NCBI RefSeq assembly: GCF_019800885.1
Contig: NZ_JAHVKE010000002.1
Location: forward strand, 372,001 to 436,000
DNA length: 64,000 nt
Origin: Maritalea mobilis
GTDB lineage: Bacteria; Pseudomonadota; Alphaproteobacteria; Rhodobacterales; Rhodobacteraceae
Direction: 5' to 3'
Below are positions 52,794-62,384 of this stretch, piece after piece. The notes under the pieces were generated by a model. It was not told the origin of the DNA and did no database searches. It saw only the letters and a program-made list of their open reading frames with translations. The position numbers and the translations under genes were made by a program. Within the stretch, counting starts at the first letter, position 1; the number at the start of each line of letters is the position of its first letter.

Positions 52794-53333
52794 ATGGCTA
52801 CACTCGCGACAATGACCCCCGACGCCCCCGCACATGACCTTCCCGATTGGCCCGTTTGCGCCCGGATCGACCTGCTTTCCCCGTTAGTGACAGAGCGGGT
52901 CGCAGAGCGCGTGGCCGGGGTGCTGAATGCCGGTGACACCCTGCTGCTGTCGGGAGAATTGGGCAGCGGGAAAACGCATTTCGCCCGCGCTCTGATCCGG
53001 GCGCGGCTGGGCCCCGAGGGTGCGGCAGAAGACATTCCATCCCCCAGTTTCACGCTGGTGCAGACCTATGATGCACCGGGGGCCGAAGTCTGGCATGCCG
53101 ACCTCTACCGTTTGGGCCACCCGGACGAGATCTTCGAACTCGGGTTGGAGGCGGCGATGGAGGACGCGATCTGCCTTGTCGAATGGCCCGAGCGGATGGC
53201 GCCGGATTGGCCCGCCGCTGCCGCGCTGCTGCGGTTTCGGGTGACGGGTGAGGACAGCCGCGCCCTGACGGTGTCAGCGGGCAGCGGGGACCTTGGCGCC
53301 CGGATCGCGTCTGTGCTGGACGGGGTCGCATGA
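52794..53333 (+). CDS. tsaE: tRNA threonylcarbamoyladenosine biosynthesis ATPase TsaE
   Basis: A 179-aa P-loop protein with GELGSGKT at residues 54-61, then SPSFTLVQTYDA and VWHADLYRLGHPDE, the typical TsaE strand-loop pattern, and a VEWPERM motif. It assists TsaD in the t6A37 reaction. The start at 52794 is the first ATG; an in-frame ATG at 52812 is possible. It is the first gene of an operon of five overlapping genes. Confidence 0.95.
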   Translation: MATLATMTPDAPAHDLPDWPVCARIDLLSPLVTERVAERVAGVLNAGDTLLLSGELGSGKTHFARALIRARLGPEGAAEDIPSPSFTLVQTYDAPGAEVWHADLYRLGHPDEIFELGLEAAMEDAICLVEWPERMAPDWPAAAALLRFRVTGEDSRALTVSAGSGDLGARIASVLDGVA

Positions 53334-54310
53334 GCATTTCCAGGGATGAGTTTCTCGACCGCTGCGGCTGGGCCCATGCGCGCCTCGATCCCGTCGCGGG
53401 CGATGCCTCCACCCGGCACTACCTGCGCCTGACCGACCCGGAGGGCGCGCGGGCGATCCTGATGTGCGCCCCGGTCGACAGCACGGCGGACCGCGCGGCC
53501 TTCGATGCGTTTCGGCGCATCGGGGGGTATTTGCGGCATCTGGATCTCTCTGCGCCCGAGGAATACGCGGCTGCCTCGGCTGAAGGGTTCCTCCTGATGG
53601 AGGATTTGGGCGACCTGTCCCTGTCTCATTTGCTGGAGACGGGCGCCCCGGAGGCGGAGACGGCCTATCGGCAGGCCGCGCATCTCTTGCCGATCCTCGC
53701 CAAATCCGCGCCCGCGGGATTGCGCGCCCCGGATGCCGAGGCGATGGCCGCCATGGTCGACCTGACCTTTGACATGCTCGGTGCCGATGGTGTCGAGCTG
53801 CCAGCGCTGCGCGGCCGTTTGCGAGTGGGGCTGACCGATGCGCTGGCGCGTCATGCCGGGGGGGCGCCGGTTTTCGCGTTGCGCGACATGCATGGCGACA
53901 ATCTGATCTGGATGCCGGATCGGGAAGGGTCGGCGCGTGTCGGGCTGCTGGATTACCAGGATGCCCTGCGGTTGCCCCTGGGCTATGACCTCGCCTCTCT
54001 TCTCGACGATGTTCGGCGCGATGTTCCGCACGCTTGGCGCAAAGATCTTGTAGAAGATCTTTCGGCGCAGATCGATGAAACCTACGAGGCGGCGACCGCA
54101 CGCATCGATTGCCTGTCGCTTCAGCGCAATCTGCGCATTCTTGGCGTTTTCCGTCGGTTGTCGCGGCAATTCGGAAAACCTGCCTACGCGGATTACCTGC
54201 CGCGCACGCGCCGCCTGATCGCACGGGCCGTGGAAAACCCCGCGCTTGCACGGCTGCACCAGCCGGTCTCGGAGCTTCTGGACCGAACGGCCCATTGGAG
54301 TGCTGCATGA
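53330..54310 (+). CDS. amgK: Amino-sugar kinase of the APH fold (AmgK-like)
   Basis: A 326-aa phosphotransferase of the aminoglycoside kinase fold. The catalytic loop is LRDMHGDNLIW (His188, Gly189, Asp190, Asn191), and the metal-binding Asp208 is in GLLDYQDAL. The order tsaE-kinase-nucleotidyltransferase matches the AmgK-MurU recycling genes, in which AmgK phosphorylates MurNAc or GlcNAc at C1. It overlaps tsaE by 4 bases. An APH-like protein with another substrate is possible, but the neighbour gene supports AmgK. Confidence 0.85.
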   Translation: MSISRDEFLDRCGWAHARLDPVAGDASTRHYLRLTDPEGARAILMCAPVDSTADRAAFDAFRRIGGYLRHLDLSAPEEYAAASAEGFLLMEDLGDLSLSHLLETGAPEAETAYRQAAHLLPILAKSAPAGLRAPDAEAMAAMVDLTFDMLGADGVELPALRGRLRVGLTDALARHAGGAPVFALRDMHGDNLIWMPDREGSARVGLLDYQDALRLPLGYDLASLLDDVRRDVPHAWRKDLVEDLSAQIDETYEAATARIDCLSLQRNLRILGVFRRLSRQFGKPAYADYLPRTRRLIARAVENPALARLHQPVSELLDRTAHWSAA

Positions 54311-55011
54311 GGTCTCGTGCCTGCATGATCCTTGCCGCGGGGTTTGGCACGCGCATGGGCGCGCTGACGGCCGACCGGCCAAAGCCCCTGATCGAGGTTG
54401 CCGGTCGCGCGCTAATCGATCACGCGCTGGAGGTCGCCACGGCGGCGCGGGCCAAACCGATCGCGGTGAACGGGCACTACCGCGCCGGGCAGATGCAGGC
54501 CTATCTCTCGGCGCATCATCCCGGCGTGCATTTTCTGCATGAGGCGGATGAGATCCTCGATTCAGGGGGCGGGGTGAAGAACGCGCTGCCGCTACTGGGG
54601 GTTGATCCGATCTTCACGCTCAACGCGGATGCCGTCTGGTCCGGACCGACGCCACTGTCGGATTTGGAAGCCGCGTGGGACGGGCGCCGCATGGGCGCGC
54701 TCTTGCTGCTGGTGCCGCGCGCACGCGCGATCGGGCGCGAGGGCGGGGGCGATTTCGCGATGGATGCCGAGGGTCGGTTGACCTGGGACAAGGGGGCGGA
54801 CGGGCTGGTCTACACCGGGGCGCAGATCCTTGACCCTGGCCCGGTTTCAAACCACCCGGACGCGGTGTTTTCCCTGCGGGACATCTGGCAGGGCATGATG
54901 GACGAGGGCCGCCTGTTTGGCGTGATTCACCAAGGCCATTGGGCCGATGTGGGCCATCCCGCGGGGATCGTGGCGGCAGAGGAGATGGTGCGACGTGACA
55001 CGCCTGTTTGA
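54307..55011 (+). CDS. murU: MurNAc-1-phosphate uridylyltransferase (MurU-like)
   Basis: A 234-aa nucleotidyltransferase with the N-terminal motif AAGFGTRM (residues 10-17) and RPKPLIEV (24-31), plus the metal-binding NADAVW. Together with AmgK it would convert recycled MurNAc to UDP-MurNAc, a route that bypasses early peptidoglycan synthesis and confers fosfomycin tolerance in Pseudomonas. It overlaps the kinase gene (ATGA) and addB (17 bases). Confidence 0.88.
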   Translation: MRSRACMILAAGFGTRMGALTADRPKPLIEVAGRALIDHALEVATAARAKPIAVNGHYRAGQMQAYLSAHHPGVHFLHEADEILDSGGGVKNALPLLGVDPIFTLNADAVWSGPTPLSDLEAAWDGRRMGALLLLVPRARAIGREGGGDFAMDAEGRLTWDKGADGLVYTGAQILDPGPVSNHPDAVFSLRDIWQGMMDEGRLFGVIHQGHWADVGHPAGIVAAEEMVRRDTPV

Positions 55012-57991
55012 CCCGAGCGAAAGCCCACGGCTGTTCGCCACGCCCATCGGCGTGGATTTCTGCTCGGCCCTCATCAAGGGGCTGGACGACCGTTTGGCGG
55101 GGCAACCGCCCGAGGCGATTGCCCGGGTGGAGATCCACGTCGCGAACGCGCGGCTGCAACGGCGCATCCAGACGCTCTATGCCGAGCGGGGCGCGGGGTT
55201 TTTGCCGCGCATCCGCCCTGTCACCGCCTTGGGCGACCTTGCCGATCTGGCCGGGGTGCCGCCCTCGATCTCGCCCCTGCGACTGCGGCTGTTGCTGGCC
55301 GAACAGATCGGGCGGCTGATCGACCGAACGCCTGACCTCGCCCCGCGCACGGCGCTTTATGACCTTTCCGACAGCCTGGCCGATCTGATGGCCGAGATGT
55401 TCGAGGAAGAGGTCACGCCCGAGATGGTGCGCGATCTGGACGTCGCCGGGCATTCCGACCATTGGGCGCGGGCGCAGGCCTTTGTCACCGCGATCACCAG
55501 CTATTTCGCCGAGGAAGCCGCCCTGACGCCCGAGGCGCGCGCGGCCCGTGTGACCGACCGGCTGATCCGGCAATGGCAGGTCGCACCGCCCGATCACCCG
55601 GTGATCGTTGCGGGCTCGACCGGGTCGCGGGGGGCGACCTTGCGCCTGATGGAGGCGGTGGCGCGCCTGCCTCAGGGCGCCGTCATCCTGCCCGGGATCG
55701 ACCGGGACATGCCGGCGGCCATCTGGCATCGCCTGCTCGAGGGGCGGCAAGGGCAAGGTCTGGCGGGCGAGGATCATCCGCAATTCCGCCTTGCCAAGGT
55801 TGCGTCCGTCATGGGGTTGGATCCGGCCCAGGTGCCGGACTGGGCGGACGGGGTGCCCCCGGTGAACGCCGCGCGCAACGCCGCCGTATCTCTGGCGCTG
55901 CGGCCTGCGCCGGTCACCGACCAATGGCGCGACGAGGGGCCGGGCCTGCCCGATCTGCAGCACGCCTTTGGCGCGGTCACGCTGTTGGAAGCACCCAGCC
56001 CGCAGGTCGAGGCCGGGGCCATCGCGCTGCGCCTGCGCAAGGCCGTCGCCGACGGGCAGCGCGCCGCTCTGGTCTCGCCCGACCGGGTTCTGACGCGGCA
56101 GGTCGCCGCCGCGCTGGACCGTTGGCGCATCACGCCGGACGACAGCGCGGGCGTACCTCTGGACCAGACCGTCGCTGGCCGCTTCCTGCGTCTGGTGGCC
56201 GAGGTTTTCACCGGGCCGATCACGGCGGAGTTGCTGATCGCGATCTTGTCGAACCCGATGTGCCATTCCGGCGCGGATCGCGGCCCGCATCTGCGGCTGA
56301 TGCGCGAGTTCGAATTGGGCGGGCTGCGCGGCAAATCCGGCTTCCCGACACCGACTACCCTCGCCGACTGGGTCGAGAGGTTGAAGTCCGAGCAACAGGC
56401 AGAGGCGCGCGCTTGGGCCGACTGGGTGTGCGACACGCTGCTCGCGCCTCAAGTGGAGGGGGAGCAGTCCTTTGCCCGGCACGCGGAGCGCCATATCGCC
56501 CTCGCGGAAGTCTTGGCACAGGGCCGCACCGGCGAGACGACCGGCGAGCTGTATCTGCAAGAAGCTGGGCGTGAGATTGCGAAACTGGCCGCCGATCTGC
56601 GCGCCGAGGGCGACGCCGGCGGCGCGATGAGTGCGCGCGACTATGCCGACATGTTCGGCGGCCTGATCTCGGACCGACAGGTGCGCGAGGGGCTGCGCCC
56701 GCATGCGCAGGTCCTGATCTGGGGCACGCAAGAGGCGCGGGTGCAAGGCGCCGACCTCGTCATCCTTGCCGGGTTGAACGAGGGCACTTGGCCTGCCGCG
56801 CCCGAGGCCGATCCCTGGCTGAACCGCGCCTTGCGGGCCGAAGCGGGGCTGCGCCTGCCGGATCGCGTGATCGGGCTGTCGGCGCATGATTTTCAACAGG
56901 CCATTGCCGCGCCCGAGGTCTGGCTGTCGCGCGCGCGCCGCGACGCCGAGACCGATACCGTGCCCGCGCGCTGGCTGAACCGGCTGACGAACCTGCTGGG
57001 CGGGGCGAGCGATATGTCCGCCGAGGTGCTGGCGCAGATGCGCCACCGGGGCGAGGCGTGGATCGCGCTGGCCGAGGCGCTGGCCAGCCCCACGCCCGAA
57101 CAGATGGACGGCGCGAGGCCCGCGCCACGACCGGCCCCCGCGCCGCCTGCGCCCGCCCGGCCGCGCAGCCTTTCGGTGACCCAGATCGAAAAGCTGATCC
57201 GAGACCCCTACGAGATCTACGCGCGCAAGGTTCTTCGCCTAAAGCCGCTCGATCCGTTGCGCCCGCAACCGGATGCGGCCGTGCGCGGCACCGTTCTGCA
57301 TGACGTGCTGAACCGTTTTGTCGAGGACACGCGCGCAGGCCTGCCAATGGATGCTGCGGAACGGCTTTTGGCCATCGCCGACGCCGTGTTGGAGGATCAG
57401 GCCCCATGGCCCGCGGCGCGGCGTCTGTGGCGTGCGCGTCTCGCGCGGATCGTGCCGCATTTCCTGCGAACCGAGGGGGAGCGGCGTGGTTTCGCCGAGC
57501 CATGGCTGATGGAGACCCGGGCAGAGTGGGCCGTGCCGGGCACGGCCATGACGCTGCGCGGCACCGCCGACCGGATCGACCGCCTGCCCGATGGTCGGGT
57601 GGCAATCTACGATTACAAGACGGGCCAGGTGCCCACGCCAGAGCAGGAACGCGCCTTCAACAAGCAACTCTGGATCGAGGCGTTGATGGCCGAGAACGGC
57701 GCGTTCGACCGGCAGGATACCCCCGCCGAGGTCGCGCGCATCGCCTACTTGGGGCTTGGCGCGTCACCTGCGACGGTGGCGTATGATCCGACGCCGTCCG
57801 ACCTTACCGAGGTGCGCGAGGGATTGCAGCGGCTGCTGGCGTATTTCGCCGAGGCGGGCACGGGCTATACCTCGCGCCGCGCGGTGTTCGAGGCGCGATA
57901 CACGCGCGATTTCGACCACCTCGCCCGCTATGGCGAATGGGACGAGACCGAAAAGGCACGCGTGCAACCGGTGGGGCGGGACGATGGCTGA
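54995..57991 (+). CDS. addB: AddB subunit of the AddAB helicase-nuclease
   Basis: A 998-aa double-strand break repair protein that starts at GTG 54995 inside the end of murU. The N-terminal helicase-like part has no canonical P-loop. The C-terminal RecB-family nuclease has RGTVLHDVLNRF (near residue 760) and RGTADRIDRLPDGRVAIYDYKTG (motif in parts, catalytic Asp...DYK). I do not see the four-Cys iron-sulfur signature of Gram-positive AddB, as usual in alphaproteobacteria. It overlaps addA by 8 bases. Confidence 0.95.
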   Translation: MTRLFDPSESPRLFATPIGVDFCSALIKGLDDRLAGQPPEAIARVEIHVANARLQRRIQTLYAERGAGFLPRIRPVTALGDLADLAGVPPSISPLRLRLLLAEQIGRLIDRTPDLAPRTALYDLSDSLADLMAEMFEEEVTPEMVRDLDVAGHSDHWARAQAFVTAITSYFAEEAALTPEARAARVTDRLIRQWQVAPPDHPVIVAGSTGSRGATLRLMEAVARLPQGAVILPGIDRDMPAAIWHRLLEGRQGQGLAGEDHPQFRLAKVASVMGLDPAQVPDWADGVPPVNAARNAAVSLALRPAPVTDQWRDEGPGLPDLQHAFGAVTLLEAPSPQVEAGAIALRLRKAVADGQRAALVSPDRVLTRQVAAALDRWRITPDDSAGVPLDQTVAGRFLRLVAEVFTGPITAELLIAILSNPMCHSGADRGPHLRLMREFELGGLRGKSGFPTPTTLADWVERLKSEQQAEARAWADWVCDTLLAPQVEGEQSFARHAERHIALAEVLAQGRTGETTGELYLQEAGREIAKLAADLRAEGDAGGAMSARDYADMFGGLISDRQVREGLRPHAQVLIWGTQEARVQGADLVILAGLNEGTWPAAPEADPWLNRALRAEAGLRLPDRVIGLSAHDFQQAIAAPEVWLSRARRDAETDTVPARWLNRLTNLLGGASDMSAEVLAQMRHRGEAWIALAEALASPTPEQMDGARPAPRPAPAPPAPARPRSLSVTQIEKLIRDPYEIYARKVLRLKPLDPLRPQPDAAVRGTVLHDVLNRFVEDTRAGLPMDAAERLLAIADAVLEDQAPWPAARRLWRARLARIVPHFLRTEGERRGFAEPWLMETRAEWAVPGTAMTLRGTADRIDRLPDGRVAIYDYKTGQVPTPEQERAFNKQLWIEALMAENGAFDRQDTPAEVARIAYLGLGASPATVAYDPTPSDLTEVREGLQRLLAYFAEAGTGYTSRRAVFEARYTRDFDHLARYGEWDETEKARVQPVGRDDG

Positions 57992-60900
57992 GGCAGGGGG
58001 GATGAACGAGGCCACCGAAGCGCAGGTGATCGCGGCGCGGCCCGATGCCTCGACCTGGCTGAGCGCGAATGCGGGTTCGGGCAAGACACGGGTACTGACC
58101 GACCGGGTGGCGCGGCTGTTGCTGGATGGGGTGCAGCCCGAGCGCATCCTGTGTCTGACCTACACTAAGGCCGCCGCGATGGAGATGCAGAACCGCCTGT
58201 TCAAGCGGCTGGGCGAATGGGCAATGGCGCAGGACGGCGAACTGCGCGAGGTGCTTGTGCAGGTTGGGGTCGAAGGCGACCGGCTGACGCCCGACCTGCT
58301 GCGCGATGCGCGGCGGCTGTTCGCCCGCGCGATCGAGGCGCCGGGGGGGCTCAAGATCCAGACGATCCATTCGTTCTGTTCCTCGGTGCTGCGGCGGTTC
58401 CCACTGGAAGCGCAGGTTTCGCCCGGCTTCACCGAGATCGACGAACGCGTGCAGGCCCGACTGATCGCCGAGATCCTTGACCAAATGGCCGAAGATGCCC
58501 GTGGGCGCGAGGCGATCGACGCGGTGGTGCCGTATCTCTCGGACGAGGACGGGATCATCTCGCTCGCCCGCGCGGTGGCGGGCAAGGCCGAGGCGTTGGC
58601 CGACCCGCTGGGATGGGACGAGATCTGCGCGTGGTTGGCGATCGACCCCGGCCTGACCGAGGAGGGCGTCATCGCCCATGCCCTGACCGGGGACGAGCAG
58701 GATATCTGCGATTCGATCTGGCCCTATCTCGATCCGGAAAACAAGCAGCAGGCCAAGCCACGCCGCGTGCTCGAAGCGATGCCGTGGGAGGACATGACCC
58801 TCTCCACGCTCAAGATGCTCGAAGAGATCTGCCTGAGCGGCGAAAGCGCGAAAGAGCCGTTCAAGGCCAAGGGCGCGTCGCTCGGCAATGCCGCCGTGCG
58901 CAGCCAACTCGACCCGGATGTGCTGCAGGGCTGGATCGATCTGGCCGACCGGGTGGAAGAGACCCGCCCCCTGCGCGTCGGGTTCGTGACCGCGCAGCGC
59001 GCCCATGCGCTGCACCGCTTCGCGGCCGCCTTCCTGCCCGCCTACGCGCAGGCGAAACAGGCGCGCGGCTGGCTCGATTTCGATGACCTGATCGGCAAGA
59101 TGCGTACACTCCTGAACACGCCGGGCGTCGCGCAATGGGTGCTGTTCCGTCTCGACGGAGGGATCGACCATATTCTTGTAGATGAAGCCCAGGACACCAG
59201 CCCGGACCAATGGGATATCGTTGCGCGGTTGGCCGAGGATTTCGCGGCCGGCGAGGGCGCGCGGGCCGATGTGACGCGCACGATTTTCGTCGTAGGCGAC
59301 AAGAAACAGTCGATCTATTCCTTCCAGGGCGCGGACCCGTCCGAGTTCGACCGGATGAAGGCGCTGTTCTCGGACCGCCTGCGCGGGATCGGCCAGAGCC
59401 TCGCCGACCGTGAACTCGTGTGGTCCTTCCGCTCTGCCGCGCCGATCCTCGACCTTGTCGACCGTGTCTGCGCAGGCGGTGCGGCCCCCGGCTTGGGCGA
59501 GGGGATCGAACACAAGGCCTTCAAAGGCACCAAGCCGGGCCGCGTGGATCTTTGGCCCGTCATTCCAAAGGCCGACGATCCCGAACACCCCGACTGGGAC
59601 GACCCGCGCGATATCGTGGCCGAAGATCACCACAGCGCGCGGCTGGCCGCCCTCGTGGCCGAGCGGATCGAGTCGATGCTGGCCGAGGGCGAGGAGATCG
59701 AGGTTGGCGATACGCGCCGCCCGGTTCAGGCGGGCGATATCCTGATCCTCGTGCAGCGGCGCTCGGCGCTGTTTCGCACGATCATCTCCGAGATCAAGAA
59801 GCGCGGCCTTCCCATTGCGGGGGTGGACCGGGCGCAACTGACCGCGCCCATCGCGGTGAAAGACCTGATCGCGCTGATGCGCTTCCTCGCGACGCCGGAG
59901 GATGACCTTTCTCTGGCCGCCGTTCTGAAATCGCCGCTCTGCGGGTGGAGCGAGGATGACCTCTTCCGCTTGGCCCATGCGCGCGACGGCTACCTGTGGC
60001 GCGCGCTGAGGACGCGAGAGGCCGAGTGGCCCAAGACCGTTGCCATTCTGCGCGACCTGCGGGACCAAGCCGATTTCATGCGGCCCTACGATCTGCTGGA
60101 ACGGGCGCTGATCCGGCATGACGGGCGTCGCCGCCTGATCGCGCAACTGGGGACCGAGGCCGAGGACGCCATCGACGCGATCCTGTCCCAGGCGCTGAAC
60201 TACGAGCGGATGGAGGTGCCGAGCCTGACCGGCTTCGTCGGCTGGCTGGACACCGGCGAGGTGATGGTCAAGCGCGACCTTGCGCAGGCCCACGGCATGA
60301 TCCGCGTAATGACGGTGCATGGCGCGAAGGGGCTTGAGGCGCCGGTGGTGATCCTGCCCGATTGCGCGCAGCGGCGCGGGCGGCCGCCGGGGGTGAACCT
60401 GGTGCGGGCCGAGGGTGGGCCGCTCGTCTGGGCCGGGGCGCGCGGGGACATGGCCGACCCGGTGCGCGACGGCCTCGCCGCGAAATCGGAGCGTGACAGG
60501 GAAGAGGCGAACCGCCTGCTTTACGTGGCGCTGACACGGGCGGAAAGCTGGCTGATCGTGGCCGCCGCCGGGGATGTCGGGCGTGCCGACGACTCGTCTT
60601 GGTACAAGACGGTCGAAGCGGCGATGGCGGGGATGGCGTGCACACCGCTGGACGTTCCGGGTGTGGAGGAACGCGGCCTGCGCGTGCAAAGCGGTGATTT
60701 CCCCGTGCGCGGGCGGTCGGTCGCGGCGCTGACGCCCCGCCCAACGCTGCCCGAATGGGTGGATGCGCCGGTGCCTGCACAGGCACGGCCTGCGAAACTG
60801 CGCACGCCCTCCGACCTCGGTGGGGACAAGGCCTTGCCGGGCGAGGGCGTGGGCGACGGGGAACCCGACGCCTTGCGGCGCGGGCGGCTGGTGCATCTGC

Positions 60901-61382
60901 TGCTGGAACATCTGCCGCGCCTGGCGCAACCGGCCTGGGCCGGGGCCGCGCCGGGCATCGCCGTGCTGGAGGCGCCCGACGTGACGCCGGACGAACTTGC
61001 GCCATTGCTGGCCGAGGCGACCAGCGTGCTGACCGACGCGGCGCTGGCGCATCTGTTCACGCCCGAGGCCTTGGCCGAGGTGGAATTGTTCGGCCATAGT
61101 CAGGCCTTGAATGCGCCGCTGATGGGCGTGCTCGACCGCCTTATCGTGTCGGAGACCCGCGTTCTGGCGGTCGATTACAAGACCAACCGCATCACGCCGG
61201 ATCGCCCCGAGCAGGTGCCCGAGGGGCTGTTGCGGCAGATGGGGGCCTATGACGAGCTTTTGCGCCAGATCTACCCGGATCGAACGGTCGAGGTGGCGAT
61301 CCTTTGGTCGCGGACACGCGCGCTGATGCCGCTCCCCCACGATCTGGTGAACGCCGCCCTTGCCGGCACGCCGCCCGCTTGA
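57984..61382 (+). CDS. addA: AddA subunit of the AddAB helicase-nuclease
   Basis: A 1132-aa UvrD-like helicase with C-terminal RecB nuclease. The Walker A is AGSGKT at residues 30-35; motif II is LVDEAQD; VVGDKKQSIYSFQGADP is motif III; RVMTVHGAKGLEAPVV and NRLLYVALTRAE are motifs V and VI. The nuclease site is in VLDRLIVSETRVLAVDYKTNR (shown to 20 residues at most as VLAVDYKTNR). With AddB it resects DNA ends for RecA. A second ATG at 58002 has a G-rich upstream and is an alternative start. Confidence 0.97.
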   Translation: MAEAGGMNEATEAQVIAARPDASTWLSANAGSGKTRVLTDRVARLLLDGVQPERILCLTYTKAAAMEMQNRLFKRLGEWAMAQDGELREVLVQVGVEGDRLTPDLLRDARRLFARAIEAPGGLKIQTIHSFCSSVLRRFPLEAQVSPGFTEIDERVQARLIAEILDQMAEDARGREAIDAVVPYLSDEDGIISLARAVAGKAEALADPLGWDEICAWLAIDPGLTEEGVIAHALTGDEQDICDSIWPYLDPENKQQAKPRRVLEAMPWEDMTLSTLKMLEEICLSGESAKEPFKAKGASLGNAAVRSQLDPDVLQGWIDLADRVEETRPLRVGFVTAQRAHALHRFAAAFLPAYAQAKQARGWLDFDDLIGKMRTLLNTPGVAQWVLFRLDGGIDHILVDEAQDTSPDQWDIVARLAEDFAAGEGARADVTRTIFVVGDKKQSIYSFQGADPSEFDRMKALFSDRLRGIGQSLADRELVWSFRSAAPILDLVDRVCAGGAAPGLGEGIEHKAFKGTKPGRVDLWPVIPKADDPEHPDWDDPRDIVAEDHHSARLAALVAERIESMLAEGEEIEVGDTRRPVQAGDILILVQRRSALFRTIISEIKKRGLPIAGVDRAQLTAPIAVKDLIALMRFLATPEDDLSLAAVLKSPLCGWSEDDLFRLAHARDGYLWRALRTREAEWPKTVAILRDLRDQADFMRPYDLLERALIRHDGRRRLIAQLGTEAEDAIDAILSQALNYERMEVPSLTGFVGWLDTGEVMVKRDLAQAHGMIRVMTVHGAKGLEAPVVILPDCAQRRGRPPGVNLVRAEGGPLVWAGARGDMADPVRDGLAAKSERDREEANRLLYVALTRAESWLIVAAAGDVGRADDSSWYKTVEAAMAGMACTPLDVPGVEERGLRVQSGDFPVRGRSVAALTPRPTLPEWVDAPVPAQARPAKLRTPSDLGGDKALPGEGVGDGEPDALRRGRLVHLLLEHLPRLAQPAWAGAAPGIAVLEAPDVTPDELAPLLAEATSVLTDAALAHLFTPEALAEVELFGHSQALNAPLMGVLDRLIVSETRVLAVDYKTNRITPDRPEQVPEGLLRQMGAYDELLRQIYPDRTVEVAILWSRTRALMPLPHDLVNAALAGTPPA

Positions 61383-61459
61383 CCTTGCCAAGGACCGTCC
61401 ATACCTTGCGTGCCTGACATCAGACACCCCCAAGGATTCCGCTCAGGAGGGCCTATTCA

Positions 61460-61780
61460 ATGGCAACCGTTTCCGTCACCGACGCCACGTTCGACGCCGA
61501 AGTGCGTCAGTCCGACATCCCCGTGGTTGTCGATTTCTGGGCCGAGTGGTGCGGCCCGTGCAAGCAGATCGGCCCGGCGCTGGAAGAGCTGTCGGACGAG
61601 TATGACGGCAAGGTCAAGATCGTGAAGGTCAATGTCGACGAGAACCCGCAATCGCCGATGCAGATGGGCGTGCGCGGTATTCCGGCGCTCTTCATGTTCA
61701 AGGATGGCGAGGTCGTGTCGAACAAGATCGGCGCCGCCCCCAAGGCCGCGCTGCAAAAGTGGATCGACGAGGCCGTCTGA
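61460..61780 (+). CDS. trxA: Thioredoxin
   Basis: A 106-aa thioredoxin 1 type protein with active site WCGPC (Cys31, Cys34) and the cis-Pro region [13 protein letters not shown]. It reduces cytoplasmic disulfides. It follows addA by 77 bases and has its own terminator. Upstream is a CAGGAGGG ribosome-binding site. Confidence 0.98.
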   Translation: MATVSVTDATFDAEVRQSDIPVVVDFWAEWCGPCKQIGPALEELSDEYDGKVKIVKVNVDENPQSPMQMGVRGIPALFMFKDGEVVSNKIGAAPKAALQKWIDEAV

Positions 61781-61805
61781 GCCCTCGCCTTACCGCGAAA
61801 TGAAG

Positions 61806-61837
61806 AAAGGGGCGCCCGTCGGGGTGCCCCTTTGTGT
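61806..61837 (+). terminator. Rho-independent terminator of trxA
   Basis: A 12-bp hairpin, AAAGGGGCGCCC (61806-61817) with GGGTGCCCCTTT (61822-61833), then TGTGTTG. The stem-embedded A/T tract makes it usable in both directions; it lies 25 bases after the trxA stop. Confidence 0.75.
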
Positions 61838-61964
61838 TGTCATGGCCGCTTTGCATTTGCCGTGGATTGTCTTTCCACGCCAATGTGGTGCCATGCCCGC
61901 GTGGGACGTTGCCCCGCGCGATATGCGCTCCGCACGGAACCGAAGACCCGAGAAAGGACAGAAC

Positions 61965-62345
61965 ATGGATATCGAAGACCTGGCCGGTGGCACGCTGGAA
62001 ACCTGGACCCCCGAGGAAGTCGAGCGTGCGTTGAAGAACGGCGAGATCGTGCTTTTGGACGTGCGCACCCCGAACGAATACGTGCACGAACATATTCACG
62101 GCGCGCTTCTGTTGCCGATGCAAGATTTCGAGCCGAGCTTCGTGCCCCATGACGAGCGGCCCCTTGTGCTGCATTGCGGGTCGGGCATCCGCTCGAAGAT
62201 GGTGGCCGAGCGCATCATCAAGTCCGGCGTGACCAAGGTCGCCCATATGGGCACCGGCTTCACCGGGTGGAAGGAAAGCGGGCTGGAATACATGGGCACC
62301 AACCCCGCCGATGGTGCCCCCAAGAAGATGCGCAAGCAGGTCTGA
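61965..62345 (+). CDS. Rhodanese-domain sulfurtransferase
   Basis: A 126-aa single-domain rhodanese. The loop VLHCGSGIRS contains catalytic Cys71, and LLDVRTPNEYVHEHIHGA is the conserved N-terminal signature. The six-residue active loop CGSGIRS is of the rhodanese rather than the Cdc25 type. Substrate unknown; possible roles include sulfur relay or thiosulfate handling. The ATG at 61965 follows AGAAAGGACA. Confidence 0.92.
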   Translation: MDIEDLAGGTLETWTPEEVERALKNGEIVLLDVRTPNEYVHEHIHGALLLPMQDFEPSFVPHDERPLVLHCGSGIRSKMVAERIIKSGVTKVAHMGTGFTGWKESGLEYMGTNPADGAPKKMRKQV

Positions 62346-62384
62346 CCAGGGTCGATTAGGCCCGCCGGCCGCGGGGGCGGCGGG

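Noticed and set aside
57804-61433. A 1209-codon open frame on the minus strand opposite addA
   Set aside because: It is a mirror of the high-GC codon bias of addA. Its product is Arg/His/Gln-rich with no domain, while addA has all helicase motifs.
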